Shown here: positions 1 through 9,151 of the stretch, in pieces
Layout of the letters: each line of letters starts with the position of its first letter
How positions within the stretch are numbered: position 1 is the stretch's first letter
Assembly (NCBI RefSeq): GCF_001904635.1
Contig: NZ_MRCB01000017.1
Coordinates: 38,372-102,371 of the forward strand
Direction: 5' to 3'
From: Hydrococcus rivularis NIES-593
GTDB lineage: Bacteria; Cyanobacteriota; Cyanobacteriia; Cyanobacteriales; Microcystaceae
Length of the DNA: 64,000 bases
Translations under genes and position numbers: made by a program
Notes under the pieces: model-generated
What the model was told of the DNA's origin: nothing
What the model saw: only the letters and a program-made list of their open reading frames with translations
Database searches by the model: none

Positions 1-254
1 TTAACTGCATCGAGGACAGCTAGCGTGATTTTGACGGTAATGATACCCAGAACAAAGAGTCCAATGACAATCAGGAATTGCTTGTTTTCGGTATAAAACT
101 GACCGATATAATCCGGAACTTTAGCAACCACCTCCATAACGGGTTCTACCCATTCTCGCCAAGGGCTATCGGTAGAAGGTGCTTTTTTTTCTATCTGTCC
201 TCCAGAGCCAAGCTTAATACCTAGATCCTGTTTTGTGCTTTCTTGGGATTCCAT
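1..254 (-). CDS. CAAD-domain thylakoid membrane protein (partial, cut by window edge)
   Basis: The reading frame starts at the ATG complementary to 252-254 and runs off the left edge, giving 84 visible residues. An acidic, Lys-rich N-terminal stretch is followed by a Trp-rich segment (PWREWVEPV) and a hydrophobic helix (FLIVIGLFVLGIITV) that continues to the edge. This layout matches the CAAD/CURT1 family, small membrane proteins of cyanobacteria and plastids that act in thylakoid curvature or are appended to aminoacyl-tRNA synthetases. The assignment rests on the N-terminal half only; the C-terminus is not visible. Confidence 0.65.
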   Translation of the reverse strand, partial: MESQESTKQDLGIKLGSGGQIEKKAPSTDSPWREWVEPVMEVVAKVPDYIGQFYTENKQFLIVIGLFVLGIITVKITLAVLDAV

Positions 255-467
255 ATTGACCTATCCTCAATGTAAGATTAGATATTTTATAACAAGAGTC
301 AGACAGACGCACTGACGAGCGAACTGACTGACTTTGCCCATATTATCAGACACTTTCGATCGCGCGATCGTTACAAGTCGCTAAGTATTTACAATTAGTT
401 AGTTAAAAGACACGAAAACCCAGAAGTCTCTGGATTTTCCTCCGCTTGCTCCCATCGAGTGTTTTAA

Positions 468-1850
468 CTAGCGAACGCTAGCAGGCAGATAGCTGTCAAT
501 GGCTTGACGAAATTCGCTCTTTTGCTTAACCCCTCTAAATTCTTTGAGCAATTCTTTGTCCTTAAACAATTGTACGGTTGGCGTTCCTACTACATGAGCG
601 GCTTTAGCAATTTCTGGGTCGGCTTCAATGTCAATTTCGACAAAGTGAATCTTGCCGTCGTACTCGTCTACCACTTTATCTAAAATTGGCTTAAGGGTGC
701 GACAAGGACCGCAGGTAGGGGAAACATACTTGACTACGATCAAGCGATCGCTTTCATGGAATAGCTTGCGCAGTGCAAATCCCCCGACGTGGCGCGTGGC
801 ATTGATGTCGAAGGTTTCTTCCGTATCTGCCACCGCTTCTTTCTCTTGTGTCTTGACAGGCTGTTCCGATTCGGGTTTTTGATGGTATTCCTGAATCAGA
901 TGATTGGCAGAGAGCCAGCGTTCTGCGGTTAGCGCCGCCATGCATCCAGTTCCCGCTGCCGTGATAGCTTGACGATATTCGTGGTCTTGCACGTCTCCAG
1001 CCGCATAGACTCCCTCGACGCTAGTTTCTACCGTACCGGGTTTGACGACAATGTACCCGACGGGATCTAACTCCAATTGTCCTTTGAATAGGGATGTATT
1101 GGGCGTATGACCGATGGCGTAGAATAATCCGCTTACGCGCAGTTCGCTTTCTTCACCCGTCTTATTATTGCGGATTTTTATCCCTTCCATGCGACCCTGG
1201 GTTCCGAAGACTTCGGTTGCTTCGGTATTCCAGTGAACCGTTATTTTAGGATTATTCATCACCCGATCTTGCATGGCTTTACTAGCTCGCATTTCCTCTC
1301 TACGTACCAACAGATGAACGTGAGAGCCGTATTTGGTCAAATACACGGCTTCTTCAGCCGCAGAGTCGCCGCCGCCGATAACGGCTAATTCTTCATTTCT
1401 AAAAATCGGGGTTGCGCCATCGCAAATCGCACACGCCGAAATCCCCTGACTCCAAAACTGTGTTTCACCGGGCAATCCCAACCGCTTCGCCGTCGCTCCC
1501 GTAGCGATGATGATACTATGAGTTTTAACTTCCCTCTCGCTCGATCGCACGGTGAAGGGACGCTGGCTGAGATCGACTGCAATTACATCTTCTGTATAGC
1601 ACTCCGTTCCCCAGCGTTCGGCTTGCGCCTTCATTCTTTCCATCAGTTGCGGTCCGGTGATTCCTTCGGGAAAGCCAGGGAAATTCTCTACTTCTGTCGT
1701 CGTCATCAGTTGTCCGCCTGGAATGCCTCCCGCCTGAAAACCTTCAAACATGACGGGTTTTAGATTGGCTCGCGCCGCATAGATGGCAGCAGTATAGCCA
1801 GCAGGACCGGAACCAATAATAACTAGATTCTCTACAGTTGGGTTTGCCAT
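468..1850 (-). CDS. NADPH-dependent thioredoxin reductase fused to thioredoxin (NTRC)
   Basis: This 460-residue flavoprotein passes electrons from NADPH through FAD to its own C-terminal thioredoxin, and in cyanobacteria and plastids it reduces 2-Cys peroxiredoxins and photosynthetic enzymes. The N-terminal part has the FAD motif [10 protein letters not shown] (residues 13-22), the redox pair Cys140/Cys143 (CAIC, where CATC is more usual) and an NADPH motif [11 protein letters not shown] linker of about 30 residues leads to a thioredoxin domain with CGPC (Cys380/Cys383). The length is that of the full NTRC family rather than a plain TrxB of about 320 residues. The start is the ATG at 1850. 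It stands alone: the next gene on this strand is a remnant. Confidence 0.95.
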   Translation of the reverse strand: MANPTVENLVIIGSGPAGYTAAIYAARANLKPVMFEGFQAGGIPGGQLMTTTEVENFPGFPEGITGPQLMERMKAQAERWGTECYTEDVIAVDLSQRPFTVRSSEREVKTHSIIIATGATAKRLGLPGETQFWSQGISACAICDGATPIFRNEELAVIGGGDSAAEEAVYLTKYGSHVHLLVRREEMRASKAMQDRVMNNPKITVHWNTEATEVFGTQGRMEGIKIRNNKTGEESELRVSGLFYAIGHTPNTSLFKGQLELDPVGYIVVKPGTVETSVEGVYAAGDVQDHEYRQAITAAGTGCMAALTAERWLSANHLIQEYHQKPESEQPVKTQEKEAVADTEETFDINATRHVGGFALRKLFHESDRLIVVKYVSPTCGPCRTLKPILDKVVDEYDGKIHFVEIDIEADPEIAKAAHVVGTPTVQLFKDKELLKEFRGVKQKSEFRQAIDSYLPASVR

Positions 1851-1971
1851 TACCTGTAACTAAAACTCATAACGACTACGTTTAATAGTATAGCGAATTC
1901 CGCCACTTTCAGCACAAAATTTTTAAAAGCTGGGTTTACCTTTTATATATTGTTGATTCTAACCGAGTTGC

Positions 1972-2196
1972 TTACCCTATTCGTGCTTTTGCCCAAGCGC
2001 GAAAAGTACTCATTGCTTTATTTGTGCCCTCACTCTTGCAGCGATCGCTCTCATTGAGGGTTAACAAACAGATGATTTCTCTCAAGGGTAAATTAGGAAA
2101 GTTGGGACTAAATTCAGACTCGACCTCGACATACTTGCCGTTTCGCAACACTCGCCGTCCTGGCCGTACGGTCAAGCGTTTCAATTCCAATAACAT
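1972..2196 (-). pseudogene. Uma2-family (DUF820) nuclease-like protein, internally deleted remnant
   Basis: The 74-residue frame begins MLLELKRLTVRPGRRVL, the typical start of cyanobacterial Uma2 proteins, and jumps straight to RNGKYVEVESEFSPNFPNLP, which resembles the family's C-terminal end. It then ends in a FRAWAKARI tail like those of full-length members. The middle of about 120 residues, including the PD-(D/E)xK-type catalytic core, is absent, so the product cannot be an active nuclease. The frame is open, as expected of one in-frame deletion. Family recognition is from remembered sequence patterns, not a search. No partner gene lies beside it. Confidence 0.6.
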
Positions 2197-2227
2197 GTTT
2201 TTATCTCAATTTTTTTTGGTTTGAGAG

Positions 2228-2248
2228 AGGGCGGTCGCGACTCGCCCT
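2228..2248. terminator. GC-rich hairpin between the Uma2 remnant and the CpcT-type gene
   Basis: Arms AGGGCG (2228-2233) and CGCCCT (2243-2248) enclose the self-complementary GTCGCGAC. On the plus strand TTTTGTC follows. It lies just downstream of the lyase stop at 2256, but the minus-strand side has no good T-run, so its direction is unclear. Confidence 0.4.
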
Positions 2249-2255
2249 TTTGTCG

Positions 2256-2846
2256 CTAAATTTCTACTTCGTCGGCAAAACTATGCTTGCGGGTAAATTC
2301 AAAAGCTCCCGCGATCGACCCCCAAACCAGTTCGTCGGTTTCGGGATCTAAGCCGCGATCGATGCTAAACAATTTATGTTCGCTAACCTCGAAACTATTA
2401 TCGAGATAAGTTGTCTTGTCGTTGCGCACAACAATGCAGTTTTTTCCTGGCTTGATATATCCCTTGAAACTGCTGCCCGTCCAGTCAACAAACATATCGC
2501 AACCTTCCATTTTTTCTAAGCGATCGCTTGTCAGTTTTTGCAAGCGTTCCAAGTTACGAGAAGCCCCAAAAAATTCTTCTTCGTCTTTGACTTTATAGTT
2601 TTCTAATTCGATGCGATCGCCCACTACTGCTAATTTAAACACCCGCAAACGATAAGGGGTATCGAGCATAAAATCATAAGCTTGTTCCAGAAATAAGCTT
2701 GTTTGCCCCAACAAAGCCAGAGGCAATGGGCGCATGCAGACGCGAATGTGAGCAAACAGAGGAGGATTAGCCCAAGCTTGTTCTTGATTGCTGAAATCTG
2801 CTGCCATCCAGCGAGCAAGAGTTTTGATATCGGTTGCGTGAGACAT
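2256..2846 (-). CDS. cpcT: CpcT/CpeT-family phycobiliprotein chromophore lyase
   Basis: The 196-residue product has the length and signature segments of CpcT/CpeT lyases, for example the NPPLFAHIRVCMRPLP stretch near residue 28 and the C-terminal GSIAGAFEFTRK region. CpcT attaches phycocyanobilin to Cys-153 of phycocyanin beta; the CpeT branch acts on the matching Cys of phycoerythrin beta. The symbol is the best guess of the two branches. The gene is about 40 kb from the phycoerythrin cluster in this window, which mildly favours CpcT. The start ATG at 2846 is followed by a typical lyase N-terminus. It acts in the cytoplasm on nascent beta subunits. Confidence 0.8.
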   Translation of the reverse strand: MSHATDIKTLARWMAADFSNQEQAWANPPLFAHIRVCMRPLPLALLGQTSLFLEQAYDFMLDTPYRLRVFKLAVVGDRIELENYKVKDEEEFFGASRNLERLQKLTSDRLEKMEGCDMFVDWTGSSFKGYIKPGKNCIVVRNDKTTYLDNSFEVSEHKLFSIDRGLDPETDELVWGSIAGAFEFTRKHSFADEVEI

Positions 2847-2873
2847 AGTAATTTTGGATTTTAGATTGAGAAT

Positions 2874-4037
2874 TTACGCTCCGGTGAGACGAAATAGGAG
2901 AAATTGAGTGACTTGTTCGTTTTTAAAATTATCGTCGCTAACGACTACTAATGTTTGACTGCCGTCGGGTAATTTTGGTCCGAGGGTCATTCCTTCTAAA
3001 TTATCGAGGTCGATCCCCAATTCGCCTAAATCTAACAACAATTTTTTCTGTAAGGGGACAACTTTCGCGAGATTTCCTTGAAAACTGAGAAGGCGCGAGG
3101 TATCAGTCCCGTTGCTGTTGACGACTTGATAAATTTTTGCCCCAAAGCCAGATAAGCCTAAAGTTCTCTCTAGCGCGAGAAGATAGCCTTCCCTCTCTAG
3201 GGCTGTCAGTTCGCACAATCCATTGGCAAGCGTATCGTTTGAAGCCCCATCGAGCAAATACAAATTCTCTGACACTAAAACGGGTTCGCCGATGGGATTG
3301 ATAACGTAGTGCAACAGACGAATCCTGGCGTTTTCTTCGGGAGTTTTTGGCGGACTGTCTTGCAAGAGTGCCGATTCGGTGGCGGTAAACAAGCGGAAGG
3401 GATCGTCTTTCATGACGCTGTTTTGCCCTAGAGTGAGGGCTTCAAAGCCCAAATTATCCTGAATGCCGCGAGGTTCTGTCTCAGAAGCTTTCGAGTCTGC
3501 AAATAAAAACCGCTGAGGAATTCTTAAATTTTGCTGCAATTTTCCAGTTTTTAAGTCAAATTCGCCAATAAAAGGCTGTATATTTTGTCCGATCGCGCCT
3601 TCGCTAGAAATAAATAGAGTTCCTCGCGGAGAAAGGGCGATTCCTTCGAGGTCAATCGTTCCTGGGGGGTAAGTTTCTCCTCGTTCGTTTTTGAGAAAAG
3701 TAACTCCTTCGATCTCGATTTTGTCTATATTGACTTTCCCGGTTTCCGATCGATTGAGGTGGAGATTTAGGGTATAAAATCGAGCGGGAGCTAGTTGAGA
3801 GCGATCGTCAGAAATGGCATAGAAACGATTGGTTTGGCGATCGTAAGTTATGGCAGATAAACCGCCTATCGGCGTATCTTGAAACGTTTGTTTTGGGAGC
3901 TGATATTCTCCTAAAAACTCTAGGGAAAGATCGAGAAACATTCGTTGTTGGGCACTAACTCGCGGAAGCATTCCACAAGCTGACAATACGAAAATTAAAA
4001 TGATACTAAAAAACGATTTAAATAATAATTTCTTCAT
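2874..4037 (-). CDS. Esterase-like activity of phytase family lipoprotein
   Basis: The N-terminus has a positively charged start, a hydrophobic core and a lipobox LSAC with Cys21, so the protein is probably a membrane-anchored periplasmic lipoprotein. The mature part fits the beta-propeller phytase-like esterase family, with GGLSAITYDRQTNRFYAISDDR near the start, a DLEGIALSPRG segment in the middle and DNLEGMTLGPKLPDG near the end. Members may hydrolyse phosphate esters, but the substrate is not known and is not inferable here. The stop lies 27 bp from the start of the CpcT-type gene, so the two could share a transcript. Confidence 0.75.
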   Translation of the reverse strand: MKKLLFKSFFSIILIFVLSACGMLPRVSAQQRMFLDLSLEFLGEYQLPKQTFQDTPIGGLSAITYDRQTNRFYAISDDRSQLAPARFYTLNLHLNRSETGKVNIDKIEIEGVTFLKNERGETYPPGTIDLEGIALSPRGTLFISSEGAIGQNIQPFIGEFDLKTGKLQQNLRIPQRFLFADSKASETEPRGIQDNLGFEALTLGQNSVMKDDPFRLFTATESALLQDSPPKTPEENARIRLLHYVINPIGEPVLVSENLYLLDGASNDTLANGLCELTALEREGYLLALERTLGLSGFGAKIYQVVNSNGTDTSRLLSFQGNLAKVVPLQKKLLLDLGELGIDLDNLEGMTLGPKLPDGSQTLVVVSDDNFKNEQVTQFLLFRLTGA

Positions 4038-4094
4038 CGGATTAGTAGTTAGTAGTTGATGGTTACTCCTGGGACTTCCAAGTTCTGTCCTACA

Positions 4095-4544
4095 TTAAAA
4101 TTCCCATCCTAGATTTCTTGTCTTGTTTTCTGGAGATAGATCGGTAATGCCGCTGGTATAAGCTTCTTTAATTTTTTCAAAAATAAATTCATAAACTTCT
4201 TCAAATTGATTGAATTCATCCCAGAAAAGTTTAAATTCTTTTCCCCAAGGTAAAATCATCACGACATAATTATCCAATATTTTGTCTAAAGTTAAAGAAA
4301 CATTAACTCTTTCTGATGCAAACTTTTCTGGTTGGCTGAGATTTTCATATAAAGTAATCAAAATACTAAAATACATGATACCGCGTTCGTCGAAGCTAAT
4401 GTCTGTCTTTTCTACCGGGCACTGAAAATAGTCGCTCATTTTCCGAACGAAAGAGTTGACAAAATCCTGACGCATTTGCATCGACTCTAAATAGTCTTTT
4501 CGAGCAGCAGCATAAGCTTGACATAGTTCTTCAAATTTAGACAT
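4095..4544 (-). CDS. Conserved hypothetical protein, 149 aa
   Basis: I do not recognise a named family. The product is acidic and soluble, with no signal peptide or membrane segment. The first 40 residues are predicted helical (FEELCQAYAAARKDYLESMQM), the middle is strand-rich, and a helix rich in Phe, Glu and Lys follows before the C-terminal NLGWEF. Its start at 4544 and the start of the divergent TPR gene at 4595 are only 50 bp apart, so the two genes share a promoter region. The coherent composition and clean ATG make it probably real. Confidence 0.6.
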   Translation of the reverse strand: MSKFEELCQAYAAARKDYLESMQMRQDFVNSFVRKMSDYFQCPVEKTDISFDERGIMYFSILITLYENLSQPEKFASERVNVSLTLDKILDNYVVMILPWGKEFKLFWDEFNQFEEVYEFIFEKIKEAYTSGITDLSPENKTRNLGWEF

Positions 4545-4594
4545 GTCTGACTTTTCTAAGCTATGGTTAGGAAGATAGAATTAACTGATATCGG

Positions 4595-5815
4595 ATGAGC
4601 GATCGCACTTATTTTTCAAGGATACTAAATTTGGTCGTGGCTGTTGTTATCATTTTCTTGGAAACGGCGGTTATTCAAGAAGATAAAGCTTTAGCTCAGT
4701 CCGAGCAAACCAATCGCCCCGATCCCCTAGAGCAACCAATTGAAGACCCTTTGCTTCCTTCTCGGAGGCGATCGCTAACTCCTTTTGAAGTACGCCGACT
4801 CCGAGAAGCGTTAGATGCTTTGAATGCCGAAGCACAAGCGCAACTACAAGCAGGAGATGCCAACCAAGCTTTTGCAATTTGGTATCGCGAACTAAGATTG
4901 AGAAGAACTCTCGGTCGTCTAGAAGAAATCGACGCGCTAGGAAGAGTCGGACAGATTGCATGGGAGCGAGAACGCGGTCAGGACGTACAAACGATCGCAA
5001 AACGTTTAAATGTCGTGCAACAGGAAGCTGAAGCAGAAGCGTCTCTAAGTCCAGAATTATTAAAGGCATTCGCTACAGCTTATCAACAAGTCCATAATAT
5101 TAATAATTCTATTGATATTTATCAAAAAATTCTCGCCAACGCGCGTCAAGAAAAAGATACTAGCGCTGAAGAAGAAGCGTTAAAAAAACTTGGAGAGTTA
5201 TATTTAGCCAAGTTTGACTATCCTAATGCTGCAAAAATTTACGAAGAATTATTAAAGCGATCGCAATCTCGATCGAATAGCTACAATGAAGGGATTTATT
5301 TACAAAAACTAGCCGAAATTTATAGTCAAGCACTGCAAACTGAAAATGCAGTGCGAATTAAAGAACAACTAGCTGAAAACTCTCAGAACAATCAAATTAC
5401 TCTAGCGTTAGCCGAGTTAAAGCTGGAGATAGGAGCAGATTATGAAACTCTAAAACAACCCGAAAAAGCTTCTCAAAACTATCAAGAAGCTTTTTCATTA
5501 GCTTGGTCGCAGCAAGAATATGGAACCGCAGGAGATGCTTTAATAAAACTGGGCAATCTTTATCAAGCTTATCACCAAGATGACCATGCTCTGCAAATCT
5601 ATCAAGAGTTAATTAAAGTCGAGCAACAATCTTATAATTACTACGGATTGATGCAAACCTACGATCGCATCGGACAAATTTATTTAAAGCAAAAAAACTA
5701 TCCTCAAGCTTTAACAGCTTTTCAACAAGGTTTAGAAATTGCTAGAGCCTTAAAATATAGAGAAGATTATTTTCTCTCACAAATAAAGCAAATAAATAGT
5801 CAAACAATTCCTTAA
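4595..5815 (+). CDS. Secreted or membrane-anchored TPR-repeat protein
   Basis: The 406-residue product begins with a hydrophobic segment (LVVAVVIIFLETAVI) and an ALAQ-type cleavage site near residue 35, indicating export to the periplasm or lumen. From about residue 75 on there are repeated helical pairs with TPR signatures: Tyr/Ala/Pro patterns such as LAKFDYPNAAKIYEELL, GNLYQAYHQDDHALQIYQEL and GQIYLKQKNYPQALTAFQQGLEIA. TPR proteins hold multiprotein assemblies together; in cyanobacteria such exported forms often serve photosystem or envelope assembly. The partner is not identifiable here. The gene is divergent from the 149-residue gene. Confidence 0.75.
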   Translation: MSDRTYFSRILNLVVAVVIIFLETAVIQEDKALAQSEQTNRPDPLEQPIEDPLLPSRRRSLTPFEVRRLREALDALNAEAQAQLQAGDANQAFAIWYRELRLRRTLGRLEEIDALGRVGQIAWERERGQDVQTIAKRLNVVQQEAEAEASLSPELLKAFATAYQQVHNINNSIDIYQKILANARQEKDTSAEEEALKKLGELYLAKFDYPNAAKIYEELLKRSQSRSNSYNEGIYLQKLAEIYSQALQTENAVRIKEQLAENSQNNQITLALAELKLEIGADYETLKQPEKASQNYQEAFSLAWSQQEYGTAGDALIKLGNLYQAYHQDDHALQIYQELIKVEQQSYNYYGLMQTYDRIGQIYLKQKNYPQALTAFQQGLEIARALKYREDYFLSQIKQINSQTIP

Positions 5816-5836
5816 CTTTTAGCAATTTATTTTCTA

Positions 5837-5864
5837 AAGAAAAAACCTCGGTTACTAGCCGAGG
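5837..5864 (-). terminator. Rho-independent terminator of the Psb35-like operon
   Basis: On the minus strand, arms CCTCGG and CCGAGG (5846-5851, 5859-5864) with a 7-nt loop are followed by six T residues. It lies 41 bp past the stop of the Psb35-like gene. The convergent TPR gene ends at 5815. Confidence 0.75.
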
Positions 5865-5904
5865 CAAGAGGAGAACTCATTGTCTTTCAGGAGATAGCAA
5901 CGCT

Positions 5905-6132
5905 TTAGTTAGGCAGGTTGTTGCTAGTGTAAGCATCCATACTGTAGGCAGGTACGCGCTCTGCATAATTAATGTCGCGTCCGGTAACGGCTTTAGCGAG
6001 CTTTTCAAAAGATTCAGATTTCCAGTTGCGGTTATGAATTGGCTTGGTTTGTTCGCCGAGAAAATAAGCTTGGGTGCCAATGATAGATGCTGCAATCCAA
6101 CCAACTAAAAAGAGGCAAATTAAGATAGTCAT
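5905..6132 (-). CDS. Small thylakoid membrane protein, Psb35-like
   Basis: This 75-residue protein has one N-terminal membrane helix (ILICLFLVGWIAASIIGTQ) followed by a soluble tail with GEQTKPIHNRNW and ending in Asn-Leu-Pro-Asn. It resembles the Psb35 family (Synechocystis Ssl2148), which stabilises the CP47 assembly module of photosystem II and its high-light-inducible proteins. The ATG at 6132 has a strong AAGGAG Shine-Dalgarno sequence. It is the second gene after the 65-residue gene upstream (71 bp gap) and is followed by a clear terminator. The family call comes from overall architecture and remembered similarity, so it is moderate. Confidence 0.55.
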   Translation of the reverse strand: MTILICLFLVGWIAASIIGTQAYFLGEQTKPIHNRNWKSESFEKLAKAVTGRDINYAERVPAYSMDAYTSNNLPN

Positions 6133-6203
6133 TGTTTTTTCTCCTTGATTAATTGTGTTAATAGTTGAACGTCAAAAATTTAATAAGTTTTTACTAATAA
6201 CGT

Positions 6204-6401
6204 TTAAGCTAGCAAACCTAATTTCTTACCATTATTTTTTGCCAAACGAATTAGGTTTTGTCTTTCTTTAGATTCGAGTCCGAAACGATTGCAGAAAGCG
6301 GTGATAACTTGGGCGTGGAGTGCGATCGCTTTGCCGCGTAGTTGATTGAATTGAGCTTGTCCCATCCGATCGCGGAGCAACATGACCACAGGTGCAAACA
6401 T
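6204..6401 (-). CDS. Conserved small cyanobacterial protein, 65 aa
   Basis: This small basic protein (MFAPVVMLLRDRMG at the start, LIRLAKNNGKKLGLLA at the end) contains the block FNQLRGKAIALHAQVITAFC, a pattern I associate with a widespread cyanobacterial family of unknown function. It has no full membrane helix; the first 15 residues are mildly hydrophobic. It lies upstream of the Psb35-like gene on the same strand and probably shares its transcript, which hints at a role in the photosynthetic membrane. No function is assigned. Confidence 0.65.
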   Translation of the reverse strand: MFAPVVMLLRDRMGQAQFNQLRGKAIALHAQVITAFCNRFGLESKERQNLIRLAKNNGKKLGLLA

Positions 6402-6599
6402 TTTTAACTCCTCTGTTCTTTTGTTTGTTTCTCTATGTAAATAAATGTAACAATTTTATTAACTATTGTAAAGATGTATTGACAAAACATTTTCGATACT
6501 ATCTATAAGCTTTACTTATAAAAAATAGGAGAGAGGAAGAGAGAAAGTAACCAATCGCTATATAAACTGGAGCTATGTATCGCTTGTAAGCAAACAGCA

Positions 6600-8009
6600 A
6601 TGAATTTAGTCGATCTCGCTTTCACTCCAGCCTTAGAACAAGCGCGACTCATCCGCGATCGCCAGATTTCTCCCCTAGAATTGGTCGAGCTATATTTAGA
6701 TCGCATCGAGCAATACGACTCTCGATTGGGCAGCTACTTCAGCATTGCAGCCGAAACCGCTTTAGCCGAAGCGCAAGCCAAAACCGAACAGCTAGCCAAC
6801 CTCAGAGATCCTGATGCACTGCCTCCTTTTTTCGGCGTTCCTAGTGCAATAAAAGACCTCAATTCCGTTACGGGCATGCCTTTGACTTTGGGCGTGGCTG
6901 CCCTGAAAGATAAAATTGGTACCTATGATGATGGGGTAGTCGCGCGAATGAGGACGGCTGGATTTATTATCTTGGGGAAAACGGCTACCTCAGAACTGGG
7001 TTCTTTTCCCTACATCGAAGCGCCGGGATTTCCGCCGACTCGTAATCCTTGGAACCCAGATTACACGGCAGGGGGATCGAGTGGGGGAGCCGCAGCAGCC
7101 GTTGCTGCCGGATTGTGTCCTATCGCTCAAGGTTCTGATGGAGGCGGTTCGATAAGAGGTCCCGCTACTTGTTGCGGTATCGTTGGCATTAAACCTTCGC
7201 GAGGTCGAGTATCTTGCGCTCCTGTAGGCGATTATCTCAACGGCATTGCTACTAACGGTTCTTTGGCACGTACCGTCGCCGATGCCGCAGCGTTGTTAGA
7301 TGTTATGTCTGGATATACTACCGGAGATCCTTATTGGTTGCCCGAACCGGAAATGTCTTTTCTAGAAGCAACGCGTCAAAAACCGAAACGGCTGCGCATT
7401 GCTTTTTCTTCTGCATTAACGTCGTTTGGGGAAGCCGCAGACATCTTTCAGCAAGGCATTGAGCAGACAGTCAGGCATTTAGAAGCGATGGGACACATTT
7501 TAGAACCCGCCTGCCCCGACGTGAGAGATTTAGAGGAACCCTTCACAAAAATTTGGCAAGCCGGGGCTGCGTCAGTCGGAATTCCCTTAGAATTCCTAAG
7601 TCCGATTAGTCGCTGGAATATCGAAAAATCTGGGTCTGCGGGAGAATATTTACAGGCAGTCAGTCAGATGCAAATTATTTCTCGTCGGATTGTCGCTTTC
7701 TTTGAGCAATTCGATGCTCTCATACTGCCTGTCTATTTACATCAACCCATTCGGATTGGCGAGTGGGCAGAGTTATCGCCCCAAGAAACCCTAGACAAAA
7801 TTATTAACTGGATAGCTCCCTGTCCGCCGTTTAATGCGAGTGGCTTGCCGGCGATCGCCATTCCGACGGGTTTTGATGCCAATGGATTGCCAGCAGGCAT
7901 TCAAATCGTCGGCAAACCCGCAGCTGAAACGACGATAATTGCTCTAGCCGCTCGATTGGAGGAAGCGAATCCTTGGTTAACTCAGCGCCCGATCTTGTTT
8001 AGTGTTTAG
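6600..8009 (+). CDS. Amidase-signature family amidase
   Basis: The 469-residue enzyme belongs to the amidase signature family, which hydrolyses carboxylic amides with a Ser-cisSer-Lys triad. The catalytic Lys is in SAIKDLNSVTG, the Gly/Ser-rich core is in AGGSSGGAAAAVAAG, and the nucleophile Ser is in GSDGGGSIRGP. The length matches free-standing amidases. The close relative GatA needs gatB and gatC partners; it is not ruled out by motif, but the C-terminal sequence (PPFNASGLPAIAIPTGF) looks like a general amidase. The physiological amide is unknown. The start ATG at 6600 gives the typical LVDLAFTPALEQARLI N-terminus. Confidence 0.88.
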   Translation: MNLVDLAFTPALEQARLIRDRQISPLELVELYLDRIEQYDSRLGSYFSIAAETALAEAQAKTEQLANLRDPDALPPFFGVPSAIKDLNSVTGMPLTLGVAALKDKIGTYDDGVVARMRTAGFIILGKTATSELGSFPYIEAPGFPPTRNPWNPDYTAGGSSGGAAAAVAAGLCPIAQGSDGGGSIRGPATCCGIVGIKPSRGRVSCAPVGDYLNGIATNGSLARTVADAAALLDVMSGYTTGDPYWLPEPEMSFLEATRQKPKRLRIAFSSALTSFGEAADIFQQGIEQTVRHLEAMGHILEPACPDVRDLEEPFTKIWQAGAASVGIPLEFLSPISRWNIEKSGSAGEYLQAVSQMQIISRRIVAFFEQFDALILPVYLHQPIRIGEWAELSPQETLDKIINWIAPCPPFNASGLPAIAIPTGFDANGLPAGIQIVGKPAAETTIIALAARLEEANPWLTQRPILFSV

Positions 8010-8061
8010 TGTTTTTTGGGAATACTAAGGTTATCAGTGGTTTCCCATCTAGGAGACGGTA

Positions 8062-8295
8062 ATGCGTCCTAAAACTTTGTTAACGGGGCTGTTAGTTCTA
8101 GGATTGCTCTTTATTGCGGTTGGCGATCGCATCCTTCCCCAACCGCTTAGCGATGCGAGTCGAAACGCGCGGACAAGCATCAACCAAATGATGCTGGGAT
8201 TGTTTCCTAAATCTCGCACAGTCGAAAAACTTGAGAAACGAGAAAAAGAAGTGGAAAATCTCCTCGAGCAAAAAGCACGCCCTAAGTCCAATTAA
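8062..8295 (+). CDS. Small single-helix membrane protein, 77 aa
   Basis: The product has a signal-anchor helix (TLLTGLLVLGLLFIAVGD) followed by a polar, highly charged tail that should form a short coiled coil (VEKLEKREKEVENLLEQKA). The ATG at 8062 has a TAGGAGA Shine-Dalgarno sequence 6 bp upstream. It starts 52 bp after the amidase stop and may be co-transcribed with it. I recognise it as a cyanobacterial conserved hypothetical type but know no function. Confidence 0.65.
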   Translation: MRPKTLLTGLLVLGLLFIAVGDRILPQPLSDASRNARTSINQMMLGLFPKSRTVEKLEKREKEVENLLEQKARPKSN

Positions 8296-8309
8296 TTCTC
8301 ATTCATGAG

Positions 8310-8361
8310 AAGGGGGAAAGGGCAAAGGGCAAAGACATTTTCATTTTTCACCCTTTCCCTT
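8310..8361. repeat. G-run/C-run inverted repeat between convergent genes
   Basis: AAGGGGGAAAGGG (8310-8322) and CCCTTTCCCTT (8351-8361) can pair across the short gap between the 77-aa gene and folE. Purine-rich repeats of this kind are common in cyanobacterial spacers. It may act as a bidirectional terminator. Confidence 0.4.
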
Positions 8362-8376
8362 GTTTCTAAACAAAAA

Positions 8377-9105
8377 TTACATAAAATTGGGTCGATGACG
8401 AATTAAATTCAAGAATTCTTCGCGAGTTTTCTGATCCTCTTGAAAAACTCCCACCATAGCACTCGTGACCGTCCAAGAACCGGGCTTTTGCACGCCCCTC
8501 ATCACCATACACATATGGCTGGCTTCCATAACGACGGCAACGCCTTGAGGATCTAAAATGGTCTGAATTGCTTCGGCGATTTGACGAGTTAGGCGTTCTT
8601 GTACCTGGAGGCGGCGGGAGTACATTTCTACAATGCGAGCGAGTTTGCTCAAGCCCACCACTTTTTGATTGGGAATGTAGGCAACGTGCGCTCTGCCCAT
8701 AAAAGGTAGCATGTGGTGTTCGCAGAGGCTGAAGAAATCGATATCCCGTACCAACACCATCTCATTGTGTCCTTCGTCAAAGATGGCACCGTTGACCAGT
8801 TCTTCGAGGGATTGGGTATACCCCTGAGTCAGAAATTGCATCGCTTCTGCGACTCGCTTGGGCGTTTTCAGCAGTCCCTCCCGCTCTGGATCTTCGCCAA
8901 CTGATTCGAGCATCGTTCGCACTGCTTCTATCATTCTGTCTTGGTTTTCTGCGGAAGCAGCGTGGAATTGAGCTTCCTGACCGTCGTGAGTATTGCGGTC
9001 GGGCCTGCTCTTGACGCGTTCTATGAGATTGGGATTTAGAGCATTGGGACGATTCATGCTAGATGAATTGGGACGATTAAAACCGTTAGAAGATGTTATT
9101 GTCAT
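8377..9105 (-). CDS. folE: GTP cyclohydrolase I
   Basis: The enzyme converts GTP to 7,8-dihydroneopterin triphosphate, the first step of folate and pterin synthesis, and acts in the cytoplasm as a homodecamer. The zinc and substrate motifs are present: [19 protein letters not shown] in the middle and [12 protein letters not shown] towards the end. Residues 1 to about 50 are a low-complexity Asn/Ser-rich extension not needed for catalysis, so the true start may be internal, although the ATG at 9105 is plausible. The SDR gene upstream on the same strand ends 46 bp away and may be co-transcribed. Confidence 0.95.
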   Translation of the reverse strand: MTITSSNGFNRPNSSSMNRPNALNPNLIERVKSRPDRNTHDGQEAQFHAASAENQDRMIEAVRTMLESVGEDPEREGLLKTPKRVAEAMQFLTQGYTQSLEELVNGAIFDEGHNEMVLVRDIDFFSLCEHHMLPFMGRAHVAYIPNQKVVGLSKLARIVEMYSRRLQVQERLTRQIAEAIQTILDPQGVAVVMEASHMCMVMRGVQKPGSWTVTSAMVGVFQEDQKTREEFLNLIRHRPNFM

Positions 9106-9151
9106 GATCGAGCTTTGATAAAAGGCTTACCTAGTTTTGAGATTGCGATCG

